Below are positions 1 to 12,600 of a stretch of 64,000 nucleotides of DNA, piece after piece. Positions within the stretch are counted from its first letter, which is position 1, and the number at the start of each line of letters is the position of its first letter. Under the pieces are notes generated by a model that did no database searches, was not told the origin of the DNA, and was given only the letters and a program-made list of their open reading frames with translations. Origin of the DNA: Eucalyptus grandis. Taxonomy: Eukaryota > Streptophyta > Magnoliopsida > Myrtales > Myrtaceae. A program made the translations under genes and the position numbers. The stretch lies in contig NC_052613.1 in the NCBI RefSeq assembly GCF_016545825.1, positions 10,788,001-10,852,000 on the forward strand, read 5' to 3'.

Positions 1-350
1 GTCAACACATTTATGGGTTCATTAAAACCATAAATATATTTTCTAATGGCACATCTGATTTTTTGTGACACTTAAGGTAAGAGAATAGTAACCAACAAAT
101 GAGATGGCATATAAGGTATTACTCTTTATAAGGTGTTATCAATTTTCCATGTAACCATATTGAATCAATATCATTTAAGTTAAAAGCATTTGTGACCATG
201 GAAGGCTCTGTGTATGTACATGTAGTTATCGCCATAATCCAGTATGTGAGACTTTATGGGATGTGATTAACTATTAAAAATTATCTCTAAACCTATGTAT
301 AAGTGTGCACATATAGTACGATCTCAATTAATATAGTCTAAGTGGGAGAA
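1..350 (+). mobile_element. 3' internal end of a Copia-like LTR retrotransposon
   Basis: Non-coding AT-rich sequence lying directly left of an LTR. It ends in a purine-rich tract (AGTGGGAGAA, 341-350) immediately before the TG of the LTR, as expected for a polypurine tract and 3' LTR of a Ty1/Copia element. The part from about 215 onward is repeated at 15603-15738 in unit 2. No gag-pol coding is visible, so the body of the element lies outside the window or is lost. Confidence 0.55.
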
Positions 351-798
351 TGTAAAATTTTTCTTAATGTGGGCTACATAATTGAGATTATGATTTAGCA
401 ATTTACGGGATTGGCCTAATGAGGTAAGGTATAAGGTTTCTTAACAGTTGAATGTGAGTTTGGCTTATGTGAGTCTAGTTGGGCCGAGCCCATGATGAAA
501 AGGCATGGCCAAAACTCTATAAATAGGCTAAGGTCTCTCCTCTAACCCTCAATTGTCATTTTCTCAAGCATACACACCCTCTACCTCACATAAGGAACAT
601 TCGTGAGGGGCAATCTCATCAAGCCAGGGTCTCGAGGGTGATAGAGGAGAAGATCTTTAGCATCAAAGGATCGAATTGTCGCTGTTCTACATCAAGAATC
701 ATAGAATCTAAATTAGATACGTGAATCTTTTTCTTCTCTTTCAATATATTCAAGTTTCTAACTATGTTGATATGAGGAAGCCATTTCGACAATCAACA
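351..798 (+). mobile_element. Copia-like 3' LTR, unit 1
   Basis: A 448-bp sequence that begins TGTAA and ends AACA (TG...CA ends), preceded by a polypurine tract and containing a TATA-like CTATAAATAG near 515-525. A near-identical 447-bp copy lies at 15739-16185, at the same position relative to the Z-ISO relic. That shows insertion into the relic before units 1 and 2 separated. The LTR promoter would read rightward, antisense to the neighbouring ALDH gene. The family assignment is inferred from the structure only. Confidence 0.6.
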
Positions 799-1014
799 CA
801 TCACGCCTCCAAGCTCCCCTCCAAGATTCTTCAGCATTCACTAGAATTCACTTGCCATCCTCGGATGTCTCCGTCCTCACCGATGCAGTTATAGTTCACC
901 TCCCCTTTAGTTTCGTCACTCACGCAATCCTCCCTCAATTCTGAGATTATGTGTTGGGGGGTGTCGGTGTTAGTGTTGGCAAGAGAGAGAGAGATGTCAA
1001 GTTATATCGTGCTC
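799..1014 (+). pseudogene. Z-ISO 5' leader and start relic, unit 1
   Basis: This sequence aligns with the 5' leader of the intact Z-ISO gene (about 45580-45790) and runs through its ATG (994). The reading frame begins M-S-S-Y-I-V-L and then stops at once. Homology to Z-ISO ends after about seven codons and is followed by ALDH 3'-flanking sequence. It is the junction left by a tandem duplication whose right breakpoint was in Z-ISO exon 1. Its upstream part is interrupted by the Copia LTR. It cannot encode a useful product. Confidence 0.75.
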
Positions 1015-1315
1015 TAATTTGTTATTTCTTCAACTTAAATTTCAGAATTTGTTCTTCATTTTCTTCCAACTTCAAGCCAAGTAATTTCTCATCCTTCTTT
1101 TTCACTTCTGGGGGGGAACAAGTACAAGAAAACTCTTAATGATAGACAGCAAAGAAATTGCGCACAAAAGCTACATTTTGCAGCATGAAACTATTAACAT
1201 CATCTGAATGCCAAAATGACCTGCATTCTGTTTCTTGCAAATATTATTTATAATTTGGAATTACACATTATTTGAGCCACCATATGACACAAAGCTCTTT
1301 TCCCAGAAAATTCTC
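1015..1315. other. ALDH copy 1 3' flank
   Basis: Non-coding sequence between the Z-ISO relic and the ALDH stop codon. It is repeated at 16418-16800 and 26824-27116 and presumably carries the ALDH 3' UTR. The unit 2 version has an extra poly-T run near 16590-16618. No separate gene is seen. Confidence 0.6.
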
Positions 1316-4300
1316 TTAAAGCCATGGAGAGTTATAAAGCGGGGTCACAATAGATTTAACATGTAGGTATTTGTGGAGGGCATCCAAACCGAGATCTCTC
1401 CCAAAGCCACTTGTCTTGTAGCCACCATAAGGACAATCGTTGTCGAATGCAAAGTAGCAGTTTATCCAGATGACGCCTGCTCGGATTGACCTCGAGACCG
1501 TGTTCGCCACATCTATGTTCTTTGTCACAATCCCTGCTGCTAGGCCATATCTCGTATCATTAGCCCTCTTGATCGCGTCCTCCACAGTCCTACAATCCGC
1601 CATAAAATGATGAGTGAAGCACAATGTACTACAATAGTTCTCTCTAATTTAGCTACAGAGTAGTGGCCCAAATGCATTAGAACCAGGTAAGCAATAACTT
1701 TAGGGAGCAATAGAGGTTTCTACTCACTTGAATTTCATGAGCGACATGACGGGACCAAAAATCTCATCCTTCATGATCACATTGTCCTCCTGATGGAAGG
1801 AGATAGTTTGACAAGAACGCAAAACAATCAGAAGTTCAGTTCCTCTCAATTCACTACTTCATGTTCTTTAAGGAATGTGTTGTAAATTGATAGTGTACCT
1901 TAACATTTGTGAAGATTGTTGGCTGAATGTAGTACCCTTTGGTGCCCAAACGCTCGCCTCCAGTCAAAAGCATGGCCCCTTCTCTCTTTCCATGCTCGAT
2001 ATAAGAAAGTATCTTCTCAAATTGTTTCTTATCGACCTAGAATTTACCTTAATTCGAGTCAGGCTAAATGTCAACCATATCCTTTATCGCAAAATCTAGC
2101 CGGTTCTTGCTTCCTAGAAGTGTTCGATATTACCTGCGGTCCTTGTTGGACTTTCGGATCAAACGGGTCACCGACTGGCCAAGCCTTTGCCTTTGCCACC
2201 AGCTTCTTCTCAAACTCTTCATAGATCCCTTCCTGAACATAAACGCGAGAGCCCGCGACGCATATTTCTCCCTGAAACATAGGTTTCAATCAAGAAACCG
2301 TCACGATTTTGGGTATTCGGAGCTTATTCTCTATTTTTACAAATTCCACAAAAAAGTCAGACACCTTACCTTGTTATAGGCGATACCTATTAGAGCAAGA
2401 TCCGTAGCAGTATCTAAATCAGCATCATCAAAGATCATAATAGGCGATTTCCCGCCTAATTCGAGTGACACTTGTTTCAAATTGCTTATTGCTGCAGCCT
2501 GCATCACGATGCGCCCCACTTCTGTAGACCCCGTAAAACTGACCTAAAGTGAGGTTTTCATGCCATATTAGTCCAAGCTAAAACCTTACAAGCACATATT
2601 CACAAATTCGACCTATGTTATGCGGTACATTAATAGAAAATTTCATGAAAGATAGATATCGAAATCATACCATATCAATGTCCATATGACTGGTTATTGC
2701 AGCACCGGCCGTTGGTCCGAAACCGGTTACAACATTGATCACTCCATCAGGAACGCCGGCCTGATACAAAGCAGACGAAGATGTAAAGGCAGAAAGATAA
2801 ACTAAATAATTTTCATGTGTATCCTCTTTTTCTTTTCTTTTTGGGACAACGGTTTTTTGGAACTATTTTGTTATGGCACAACAGATATTCAAAATCATGT
2901 CTTCACTTGCTCCCCTATTGCTGTCTTTAATATTTTGATTAGACTATTCTCTTCATAATTAACCATAACTTCTAGACTGATAAATGACGAAATTATTACA
3001 TTTTGTCTACGGAAAACTAATTCCAAATAATTAAATAATCTACTTACAATGCAATTACAGTTTAGAAAAAATGAATTCTGCTCTCAAAAAGCTTCTTTTC
3101 CGAGTCGATTAACGTACCTTCTTAGCCAAATGAGCATAATAGAGAGCCGACAGAGGGGTCTGCTCGGCAGGCTTCACGATCATGGTGCAACCAGCCGCCA
3201 GTGCTGGGGCGACCTTCATAAAGAACATGCTGGTCGGGAAGTTCCAAGGGATAATGTGCCCGACCACGCCAACCGGCTCCAGCAGCGTGTACCCATGAAG
3301 TTCACGCGACATCTTCAACACCTCACCATGGATCTTGTCCGCTGCGCCGGCATAATACCTTAGACAAGTGGCAGCGTGAGGGATGTCCACGGCCTTGCCC
3401 ATGCTGAATGTCTTCCCGGCGTCGATAGTGTCCAGAGCGGCCAGTTCATCTATGTTCTCTTCGATCAAGTCCGCAAACTTCGACATGATCCTTCCCCTTT
3501 GCTGTTGATGAAATTTATATTCATATGTCATGCAAAAATAAAAATTCATGCACATTAGGATTTAGAATGATATGTTGCTTTTACACAGATCAATCAAAGA
3601 GAGATTCAACAACTAAAAGAAAGATCAATTCTTTGGGATCTTTCCTTTCTTCAAACGGAACGAACAAAGCTAGAATCAGATTCTCTAAATGCCTTTATGG
3701 ATATTCCCGGCTATTCACGGAACGTGAGAAGGAGATGAAGAATTATCTGCTCCCGGAAGAAATCAAAGAATTTCTTGGGAATCCTACAAGATTCATTCTT
3801 TCTTTTTTCTCTGACAAATGGTAAGAACTTCATTTGGGTTTGAATCCGACCGAGAGGTCCACTAGAGATCAAAAATTGTTGAAGAAAGAACAAGATGTTT
3901 CTTTTGTCCCTTCCAGGCGATTTGAAAATAAAGAAATAGTTAATATATTCAAGATAATTACGCATTTACAAAATACCGTCTCAATTCATCCTATTTCATC
4001 ATATCCAGGATGTGATATGGTTTCGAAGGATGAAATGGATATACACAGATGTTCAAGGTGTTTGGATAGATGAATTTCACTATTTAGTTATTCTTTTGGC
4101 CTCTAGATAGTTATGATTACGTAATAAAAATTATGGGAAAAAAAGAAAGAAGAAAGGCCTTGGGTTACTGGATAAAATAGAAAAATGCCACACTTACATA
4201 GATCGTTCTAAAAAGTTAGTTTACTAAGTGATTTCTCAAACTATAAGTGATCCTTTAAACAAGCAAGCCAAATTCGAGAATCTATAATAGTTTTACACAT

Positions 4301-5404
4301 CACCTAACATATTAATTCTAACTGTATAGCGTTTTCTATTAAGATAACACTAGACTTATCGTACGCTTCTCTGAATTCAAGAAAATGAACCAAAATGTAC
4401 GTTCTCAGCAATTAATGAACTAAAATATATGCTGCACATAATAATTTACTAGTATTCCAAAGGGGCATTTGTAGCATTCGAAACAAATGCAGAGACCAAG
4501 AATAAATTCAATCAAATCAATCACTTCTCAAAAAGACGTATTCTTAGAAAAATGTATCGTACCCAATATATAATTTTTATCATAATAATTGACTCATTCT
4601 ACAAAGTGCTAAAGTTAGCTATGCTGAAATATATATTTTCCTAATCTAGAATAAACAACTGTAACATCCAAAAGAATACCTGTGCATCTGCAGCATCTGG
4701 GAACGAAATTAAGAATATCATTTGAGATTGACTATGTACAATAGCTTCTATGATTGATCGAAGAATCATTTTCCTCGACTAAATTAAATTGAAGAGGTCA
4801 AGTTTCCCACCAGAGAATATTTCCCAATTTTTAATGACATGATCATAAATATAGATCAAATCTAAGTGGGCCCTCATTTGGTGATTTCAAAGTGGCAAGC
4901 AAGAGAGGGGGAAGTTGACCCCAGGAAATATGGGAGGAAAATTGAAAAAAATATATTCTTCATGACTATAATGGCTGAGACGATGACAATTAAAATACGA
5001 TTTTCAGCAAAAAATTATAAATATTATCTCAGTCGGCAAATATTTTTCAGTTTTCCCTATCTTCTAGGGGGATCACAAAAATATTTAATGGCCCTCTGAA
5101 CTAGGAGGTGCCTGACACCGTCAATCCAAAGCCGTAGAGACAAATCACAAGTTGTCAGCATCGAAAGGGTTCGTGTAATTGAGTGATGCCCGTTCCCAGG
5201 GAATAAAAATTACAAATTAATCTATTTCTTGGTTTGGTCGTGTGTCCTTTTTGGTAATTGTGAGCACTTCCACGTTTGAAAACACATGATACAGGTTGTC
5301 ATTATTTATAACATAGTATTGGTATGATATGGGAAAGAGCACAGAGAAAAAAAGAAGGGAGAAAATATCTTATGTATCGACTAGATATATAAATAAATAA
5401 ATAA

Positions 5405-5438
<34 letters not shown>

Positions 5439-6546
5439 CGATCAATGATATTGTTTTTTATTAGTTGGTTTTCTTCGTGGCTTGTCGTTATGTGGTGTGC
5501 CATAAGACAAAATCATAATCATATCTACCCACATGTTGCCCTGCCCAAGAAGGGAAAAAAGAAAAAAATACAATTGCTGCGGTATGATCAAAGACGTTTA
5601 CTTTGAATTCAACAACCATTCATTAATAAAATGGATACATGGCAAACGTAAAAATCGATTCGCTGAAATCAATTTGTTAAATGAGATGTCGAGCTCAAGT
5701 TATCTCACACAAAAGTCCTGGCTAAAATAAATAGTGTAATCACAATAAAATAATATTCATGAGTGAATTAAAGAATTAATTTCTACTGGTATTGTCTATT
5801 TTAATTTGGATGGAAAACGAAAATGAAATGAGGACAAAAAGGGAGAGAGAAAGGGGGAGACGTACGTAGCCGGGCATGCGTGGCCAAGGGCCGTGATCAA
5901 ATGCTTGACGGGCGGCTTTCACAGCCAAATCCACGTCCTCTTTATCTCCCTCTGCAACTCTTGCTGTAACTTCTCCATTTCTTGGATCTATCGTCTCGAA
6001 CGTCCTCCCTGCTCATCCAATTTCATTCACCATCACAAGCTAGAAACCCCCAAAAGGAAATAACAAGAAGAAGAAACCAAACGATAACAAGAACTCGAGG
6101 GGACTGCGAGTTTTCCTATGGTCAACTGCAATAATGTGTGAGATTCTCTCAAGGTCATTCTCGATTTAGACGGTCGTCTTTTCTTTGGATACCCCTCTTT
6201 TCTGTACTCCGGACAGAGCAGTGAATTTCACTCAACGAAAACTGAACTGCTCGAACGAGACCAAACCCAACTTCAGTCACGCTTTCTTCATGGCACAACT
6301 TTACTTTTCTCTCTCTTTTTCTTTTCGAGAAGAAGGATAGGCTAGCAAGAACAGAACTCTACGACCCCATCTGTGTAATGAATCTTCATCAAGGCAGCCC
6401 AAAAACTTGACAGGAAGATGGTGAATTCTACCTTTGACAGAATCGACGAACTCGCCATTGATGAAGAGCTTGGTGAACTTGATCTCCGGAACGTGTTCAT
6501 CATAAGTCTTCAGGCTCCCGTTGGCGTCGCTCTGGTTCTCTGCCAT
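1316..6546 (-). CDS. ALDH2C4: Aldehyde dehydrogenase family 2 member C4-like, copy 1
   Basis: NAD(P)+-dependent aldehyde dehydrogenase. Relatives (Arabidopsis REF1/ALDH2C4) oxidise coniferaldehyde and sinapaldehyde to ferulic and sinapic acid in the cytosol. The N-terminus [10 protein letters not shown] has no transit peptide, which fits. Nine exons on the minus strand: 6432-6546, 5866-6008, 3118-3501, 2671-2760, 2370-2543, 2134-2271, 1899-2036, 1728-1789 and 1316-1589. All have GT-AG borders and an open frame, giving 505 residues, the usual family length. Visible residues: Asn173 in IPWNFP, Lys196 in VKPAEQ, the FTGSTEVG nucleotide-binding loop from 247, general base Glu272 in LELGGK, and catalytic Cys306 in GEICVAG. 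The C-terminus ends NSPWL. Intron 2 holds plastid-derived DNA (3591-4041). The TATA element differs from those of copies 2 and 3. The exact substrate is inferred from the family. Confidence 0.92.
3591..4041 (+). pseudogene. ycf2: Plastid ycf2 fragment inserted in ALDH copy 1 intron (NUPT)
   Basis: The plus strand encodes a recognisable internal piece of the plastid Ycf2 protein, including [36 protein letters not shown] and HPISS. The frame is kept for about 150 codons but has an in-frame TAA just after SFFSDKW, followed by ELHLG in the same frame. The piece is absent from the same intron of copies 2 and 3. It is flanked by a 9-bp direct repeat TACACAGAT (3582-3590 and 4042-4050). It is non-functional nuclear plastid DNA, gained after copy 1 separated from copy 2. 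Confidence 0.88.
5389..5436. repeat. Microsatellite (AAAT)n/(AT)n
   Basis: A short tandem run of AAAT units followed by about 13 AT units in intron 2 of ALDH copy 1. The equivalent part of copy 2 has only a short AT run (about 20214-20227). Confidence 0.9.
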
Positions 6547-6611
6547 CTTGTCTCTCTCCTCCGCAGTCAGACTCTCTCGCTTTTTGGCAGGAGGGAGGGT
6601 CCTTTCTTTCC

Positions 6612-6619
6612 TTCATATA
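6612..6619 (-). promoter_or_regulatory. Altered TATA box, ALDH copy 1
   Basis: On the minus strand this reads TATATGAA, about 70 bp before the ATG. The aligned positions in copies 2 and 3 read TATATAAA inside otherwise conserved flanks (CTAGTAC just upstream). The position suits a core-promoter TATA element, and the substitution would be expected to weaken it. Confidence 0.6.
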
Positions 6620-9600
6620 GTACTAGGAGACAGTAGATAGTCGTTTTCCTTCTCGCAACAAGTAGGGTTATTTTGGGAAGAGAAACTCTTGTAACGAATA
6701 TTTATTTATTGCTCATAGGTGGCAAGACAGGAAAAATCAGTCACGACACACAATTCACCTAATTTCCATGAATTCCTCCTTGTTTTTAGCCTTTCCCTTT
6801 TGGACTTTAGTCCAAGAAAATAAATATTTACCGAAAGCCATTCATCCCGCTCCATAACGGGTGGTAATTTATTTTCACGGTTCTTAAGTTAAGGGAGACG
6901 AAACCCTTCAATCGGTTACATTAAGAGTTCAAGACTTCGATCAAAATTCATGTGGACACAAATGTACGAGCTAGATTTATGTGTTGGTTTCCTTAGTTAC
7001 CATGCAAATGATATGTCTAGCATCCAGCAATATCATAACATTTTTTTCTTATCCTCCTTTTTTTTCATTCTGGATGGAGTTTCTTTATATTTGCAGTCCT
7101 TGAAAAGTTTTTATCTCTTCATGTAGTTTTTATGATGTAATAATTGTATAAACATGACGAAGATGAAGTTTTTAATGATCCTTTGTCATACTTAATGGTC
7201 CATTTGAATATTACGGAAAGGGACAAAACTCTTTTAAGGATAACTTAACAAAACCCTTTAAAAGACAACTTGGGTTTTTTTTTATGATGGGTTATATAAG
7301 ACTTCAGATAACATTCATTTTTTTGTCATAAAGTAAGGCCTGGTCAACATGTGTGCATAGCCACTCCACACGTCTTGACCATGCCTTATGTTTCTTTCAT
7401 ATAAATATATATATATGAAGAAATTAAAAAAGAAGACACGATTTAACGAGGTTCTGTAATGTGCCTTTGTCCTAGAGTAATCCTCTCTCAAATTTTTCTT
7501 TTTTTCATATTGTCTTTGAGAGAGGGATTGCCATTTTCTTGATGAAGTACAGAAAAAGAAGACAACGAAAAAATAAGGCAATTCCCAAAATTACATAAAC
7601 CAAAACGAATCTACATAATTTCTTCCAAATCAAACAAATCTAAATAATTTCTTCCCATATAGAAGGGCCAGCACCAACCACGCCAACAATATATATGCGT
7701 GTGCGTGTGAAATTATTAGAGGTCTAAAAGTCAGAGGACATCAATTACTAGATTTTCTTTTTTTCATTATAGATTATCGTTTGAAAGAAAATACTTTATC
7801 TCCGTACAAGAAACACGTGAGATTTACTTTAGAGATAAAAAGGCCTACAATTTTGCAATTAATATGTGGAGTAACTTTTATTTTTTGCTTTTTGCCGTAC
7901 AAGTGTTTTAAAATTAACATATTTTGCAAATCTTATGGTGCATGTATTTTGACTTATTTTCACTTTTAAGCATTTGAAAACTTTAAAATTTATACTAATA
8001 TTAACATGATATTTCACATATAATATTGCATTGGTTGGCGATACTCGATCTTCGTGAACTTATTTAGTTGGTTCAATTAATGCACATCTTCCCACCGATG
8101 AGAAAAGGTCTTCTTTTTCAGTTGGTCTTGGTAGGAAAAGAATGGTAATCCGTTCATCAATTAGGGTTGACCTCCTCGAAATTGTCTATTATGAAAAAGG
8201 TGAGCTCATCGACTTAAAAGTATAAACTAGATATTAAGTAGGTGTGATTGTTCTTGTGCTCTTTAAAATCCGCGATTAGTATAGCCGTCTGAAAAAATGT
8301 GTATGCAAATTTAAATAATCAAATTGGGTAATGCTTTCACATGGTAAAATTTGAAACTAATTGAGGTTAACAAAAGGACATCATAAAGGAAAATGTCATA
8401 ATCAACATGTGCTTGCTCAATGTTATGGGTAGCTATCATTGTCTGGATTGACAAATAAGTGGCGATAAGCAGGGAAGAAGTGAAGTCACAACAATGGGTG
8501 GTTGTCATATTTTGAATATGTAGATGCACAATATATGCGTTTCTCTAACCATTTTGTATTTTTAGCAGGTGATAAGTGTTCGATCCCATTATTAGGTTTT
8601 AACAAAATAATAAAGGACAGAGAAATTAAAGAGCATTCTCATAAAAACGAGGATAAACATCAAATTCAAAAGTTTGATTTACAATTAATATACATACATA
8701 TATTTACATCCATTCTCATCCACGACACTTTCATCGATATTAATAAATTCTTCTTCGGTTTTTTTTTCAAAATTAAAACCTGCGATGATAACGATGGTCA
8801 GGCCAATAAATGAATTCCCTCTTGTAGTAGTAGCACTGGCAGCCCATTTGGTCAGATCGTGGATCTTATCAAATTGACTTTCGGGCGATGACAATCCACA
8901 TGAATATCTGGGGGAAGTCCCTAAGTTATTAAACAGAAAAAAGAAATTGATGGTCTAGGTGTTTTATTAGTACTAAGGTCAGGAGGAGAAATCACCTTGA
9001 GATCATCGAATCATCAAATCACTTATTTTATTATAACTAGCCAGGTTTAGTTATTCAAGATGCAACTTAAATCCTCGAGATAATTCAAGTCTATGCAACA
9101 CATCGGGTCATCATTTCAAATGGTCAACTAACAAAAGAAATGTGAGAAATATACACTATATAAATTTTGGCCAGACATAACTCAACAATCTCCTCAATCA
9201 TTGAATTGATCTTCCTTCTTTGACTTGCACATTACAGATGGGTATAAAATCCCCGTTGTCGCCAAAAATTCCCTATTTTTGTATCAATAAAAATATCCAA
9301 CCACTATTTCCATCACTTGATTGGTCTTATCTTGTTGGGCAAGAGTCCAAAAACAGAAAGGGAGCTATCAACCTAACAATCTCTTTGGAATTGCAACATG
9401 AATTCCATGCTCGATATTTGATGTGTGATTCGATCCGTGATTCTTAGATGGAGCGAAAGAGAGTCCCTTGAAATGCGGTATACCCATCAGCTTCGTTGTT
9501 AATGTCTCGTGTTTCTTCCTTTTTGGATTGTCCATGCGTATATTAACTTGATGTCTAGACATGGGGATCTCACGTGAAGGACAAAGATAACCCTAGAGAA

Positions 9601-12600
9601 GAAGTCAATATTCTGTTCATCTGAATCGGATTCGATTTTCCTAAACATACTGCAAAAGCTGATCTAAAAATCCTATCTACGACGACTGCAAACCCCACGT
9701 TGTCCTTGTCATCTCCTTTTCTTTTGTGTTTTTTACTCCCCATTCTGGGTCAACCTCTGCCTCTTGTCGATCTTTACCCTCGATCCCAACGTCCGCGCGC
9801 TGCATGCACTTTCCTCGTTTAAGTTCTATTCATTTCACTGCTTTCTTGGCAAGAGCACTAGCACGTGTTCTCCCTGAAAAGCGTCGGACGGACGACACAT
9901 TCAGATTAAAGGAAAGTACAATTCAGATCTCATTAATCGCATGAATCCACTCTAGTACAAATTGTAATGTCTACTTGCTCTTAGGGTGAATGATTCTAAC
10001 TAAACCCAAAACCTATCCATTAAAATCAGTTCATCATTTTTTGATACTTAAAACTTACTCTACATATCCTAAAACTTGAAACATATTCTATCACAGGCCT
10101 AGAGTCTACCTAGACTCCATTTATATTATTAATTAAACGATTGCACTAAATTATCTCTTTTAATGACCACAACTTACATTTAGACACACAAATATAATAA
10201 AATATTAACAAATTAAAAATCTCAGTCATTAAAAGGAAGTTTAAATTAGTAATTCCAAATTATACACTCATTATCGGTTGTCATGGAACATCGCGGGATT
10301 GCATAAAATAGATCAAGAAAAAACAAAAAACTTGTTCTAACCTATTCATTGAAACAAAATCCTAAATTTTTTAAACTTAGAACCTAGAATTGAATAGAAT
10401 CCAATAGGTCCGGTTCTATCCTAAAATCATGCTTACCGTTACTTGCCTCAACCAAAGACTTAGATTAACTGGTTGTTGATACTTATAACCAGGTCTTTAA
10501 ACTCATGCGTCGCATGGTTGATTGCAACGGTGAGAGGTCAGTAACAAGCAAATTCGACAGCTTTTTCCTTGTGTGAAAAGTAAAATACGACAATTGCCCT
10601 TAATCGCAGCACTATTGCTACAGATTGTATCACGATCAATCTGCACAACTTCCGTTAAAAATCTATGTCAAAATTGGAGTTGACCTCATCTATCTTTTGC
10701 CAATTGCCTTCGTCCTACGTGCGGCGATGGACCAAAGCGCAAGCAATCACTTAAATTATTCCAAAATGTACAATTCCTAAAAAAAAGTCAAACGAATATT
10801 AAAAAAGAGGAGCAATAAGAAGTGGCTAGGCATAACGGGATTGATTTTTATTTTATTTTTTATTAAATGTGCTTCGAAATTAGTCATCTGATCCGTTCCC
10901 TTAAAACATGGTGCCAACCATGACATTAATTTGTTGTAGATGAAGGTCATGGCCCAGAAGGAATATAGCTCAAGCTGGTATCCACAATCCAAACAAGAAG
11001 TTTGCATATATCGAAGCTCAAGCTTTTTTCACTCTTCATTCGATTCAAATACTCCATTTTACAATATATTAATCATATTGCCTCTTTTTTTTTCATCTTT
11101 TATATGTTGTACCCACGTAATCAAATGTGGGGCCAATGCAAGGCCCTTTTTTGAATTTAGTTCTTCTTTTTCTTTCACTTTCCTTCTTCTTGTTCCCGTC
11201 TATGTTGAAATGGATTGCCATGCTTCTTCATCTTCCCCCTCCGACACCTCCATGCACACCAACAACTAGGCAATCTCATAGACACTCATGAGCTTCCTCT
11301 CTACCTCATCATCGCCCCCTCAAAAACCCTTGGCATGTCTGGCAATACCACCCTTATGCTAGCATGGGCAAGATGTAATTATCTACGATGATCATTTGAT
11401 TTTTGCGATGATTTTTTAGAATCGAAATCAAAGGATCAAGATGCTCGAGCTCGCAGTAATGTGAGCAAAGACCTGAGCGTGAAGAAGATAACTGTGATGT
11501 ATCTACAACTAGCCACCTAGGAGGATAAAGAGCTTTACACTATTGTCAAGAAATCATCGCGGGAGATGATAACATCATCAAATCTAGGAGTCCCCAATCA
11601 ACAAAACCATCAAGATGAAAAAGAAAAGTAGAAGAAAAAGAAGAAACAAAAATAGTCCCAAATAGGCCCAACTTTTGACTCTTTATGGGTACAACATGGA
11701 AAAAACGATTTATGCTTGATATATAAGTGAGTGATGTCTAGATAATTATTCTCGTGATAGGGTGTGCTATTTCACGAGGACTTGCCAAGTGCGGAAAAAT
11801 AATACATGTCACAAACACATCCCGTCGGAAGATGATTATCAAATGAGTTGGTTAGAGTAACATGTATGCACATTTCTCAAAGATTTAAGTCCCCGAGAGA
11901 TGATACATATGCTCTCATAACTTCTCAATTTATAGAGTAAAAATACAGTCACATAATTATTAGTATAAAAAAAACTAATTCACAAAAAAAAAAAAAAAAA
12001 TCAACATGTGAGATATTAGCAAATTGTGTCGTATTATTTAAATTTCATAGACACACCGCATTGAAAGCAATGAAATTTGTTAGACAATCCTCTTTGGTGT
12101 AATCTATGTGTGGCCATTATTAGGGCAACACTACGTATAATTTAGTTCTCGATTTAAAGATGTACTTTGTTCAGATTAGTTTAATTAAACAAGGTTTTTC
12201 ATTAATTTCCCTCAATTAATTTTTTTAACATTTTCAAATTGCAAAAATAAAATAATGAAAAAAAATCATGAACACCGGGCCGGCCACGGCTAGTCTAACT
12301 TTTTTTTTTCTTTTGGTCAATTTTTATTGAGTAGCGGTATGCCGACTTCATAATGACTTATCAAAAAATAAAAAATGATTGCTTTCTTTACTCTTTGGTT
12401 GACTCCACCAAGATAAGGTTTCCTATACTCCATGCATACATCATAAATAATATATGCTATAAATATTGTATTATATACCAGATATTAGGCAGGTATATTC
12501 CTTGAATAATCCAAGCAAATGTCAGTTTCGTGTCTCAATTAGGACAGTCATGCTCCGTTCTCACCATCCTTGACTGTGATATATCGACCTATCAGTCCAC

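Noticed and set aside
3109..3555. ALDH exon 3 frame extended at its 5' side into MCMNFYF...
   Set aside because: That part is intron; the CAG acceptor before CAAAGG and the exon 2 donor give a continuous GYQRGRIM.
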